Assembly (NCBI GenBank): GCA_946885925.1
Contig: CAMPHP010000311.1
Span: forward strand, 1-5,172
Source: an uncultured Litorilinea sp.
GTDB lineage: Bacteria; Chloroflexota; Anaerolineae; Caldilineales; Caldilineaceae
Direction: 5' to 3'
DNA length: 5,172 nucleotides
Part shown: in pieces, positions 5,122 through 5,172 of the stretch
Layout of the letters: every line of letters starts with the position of its first letter
Numbering within the stretch: the stretch's first letter is position 1
Made by a program: the position numbers and the translations under genes
Notes under the pieces: generated by a model
Databases searched by the model: none
The model's input: only the letters and a program-made list of their open reading frames with translations
What the model was told of the DNA's origin: nothing

Positions 5122-5154
5122 AGAGAGTCTCTATAAGAGTAAGAGGAATCCTCT
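5121..5154. repeat. pair of 13-bp odd palindromes at the window edge
   Basis: TAGAGAGTCTCTA (5121-5133) and AGAGGAATCCTCT (5142-5154) are each perfect palindromes about a single base. Their centres (5127 and 5148) are 21 bp apart, close to two helical turns, so both would face the same side of DNA. A TATAAG hexamer (5132-5137) lies between them without a convincing -35. They could be a double operator for a gene beyond the window. The two sequences differ and are low-complexity, so chance is a real alternative. Confidence 0.35.
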
Positions 5155-5172
5155 AACGCCAGCCCTCGAACG

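Noticed and set aside
1..5172. A new multi-gene defence or mobile system
   Set aside because: All five complete genes fall into common families, are flanked by their own terminators or promoters, and there is no transposase, integrase, terminal repeat, nuclease-helicase pair or toxin-antitoxin pair.

Overview
The window is a bacterial chromosomal segment of medium GC with five complete genes, all on the + strand, and the 3' end of a sixth entering from the left. The genes are ordinary metabolic, transferase and detoxification families. I found no CRISPR array, insertion sequence, tRNA/rRNA, phage gene or recognisable new defence system. The host cannot be named from the sequence alone. Gram-positive-type Shine-Dalgarno sequences, one TTG start, a GAAC-N4-GTTC operator and a PerR-like box fit a Chloroflexota (Ktedonobacteria-like) or Bacillota host; this is a low-confidence inference.

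Layout. Bases 1-81 are the C-terminus of an unidentified protein. Bases 82-298 are a leader with one plausible promoter. A mannonate dehydratase (UxuA)-like TIM-barrel gene (299-1261) follows and ends just before a long perfect hairpin (1282-1326) that lacks a T-tract. Next come a two-domain Eis-like GNAT acetyltransferase (1343-2665) and, 23 nt later, an aminoglycoside-phosphotransferase-fold kinase (2689-3645), probably co-transcribed. After the kinase stop there is a pyrimidine-only tract made of three 13-bp units, a possible -10 element and a PerR-box-like odd palindrome. These lead into an AhpD/carboxymuconolactone-decarboxylase-family gene that starts at TTG (3780-4256) and is closed by a classic intrinsic terminator (4304-4345). 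The next intergenic stretch holds three perfect copies of another 13-bp repeat (4372-4410). It also holds the best promoter in the window (TTGACA-17-TATACT), with a 16-bp perfect palindrome over the predicted transcription start of a PhnB-like VOC protein (4619-5056). That gene ends in a strong bidirectional terminator (5065-5121). Two further short odd palindromes lie at the right edge.

How the genes may work together. Only the GNAT-kinase pair looks like an operon, and both families include aminoglycoside-modifying enzymes. The AhpD-like and VOC genes are separately controlled single-gene units, each with an operator-like palindrome next to its promoter. The most interesting content is therefore regulatory: a possible peroxide-responsive site before a peroxidase-family gene and a possible LexA-type site before a VOC gene. 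Both are predictions from short motifs.
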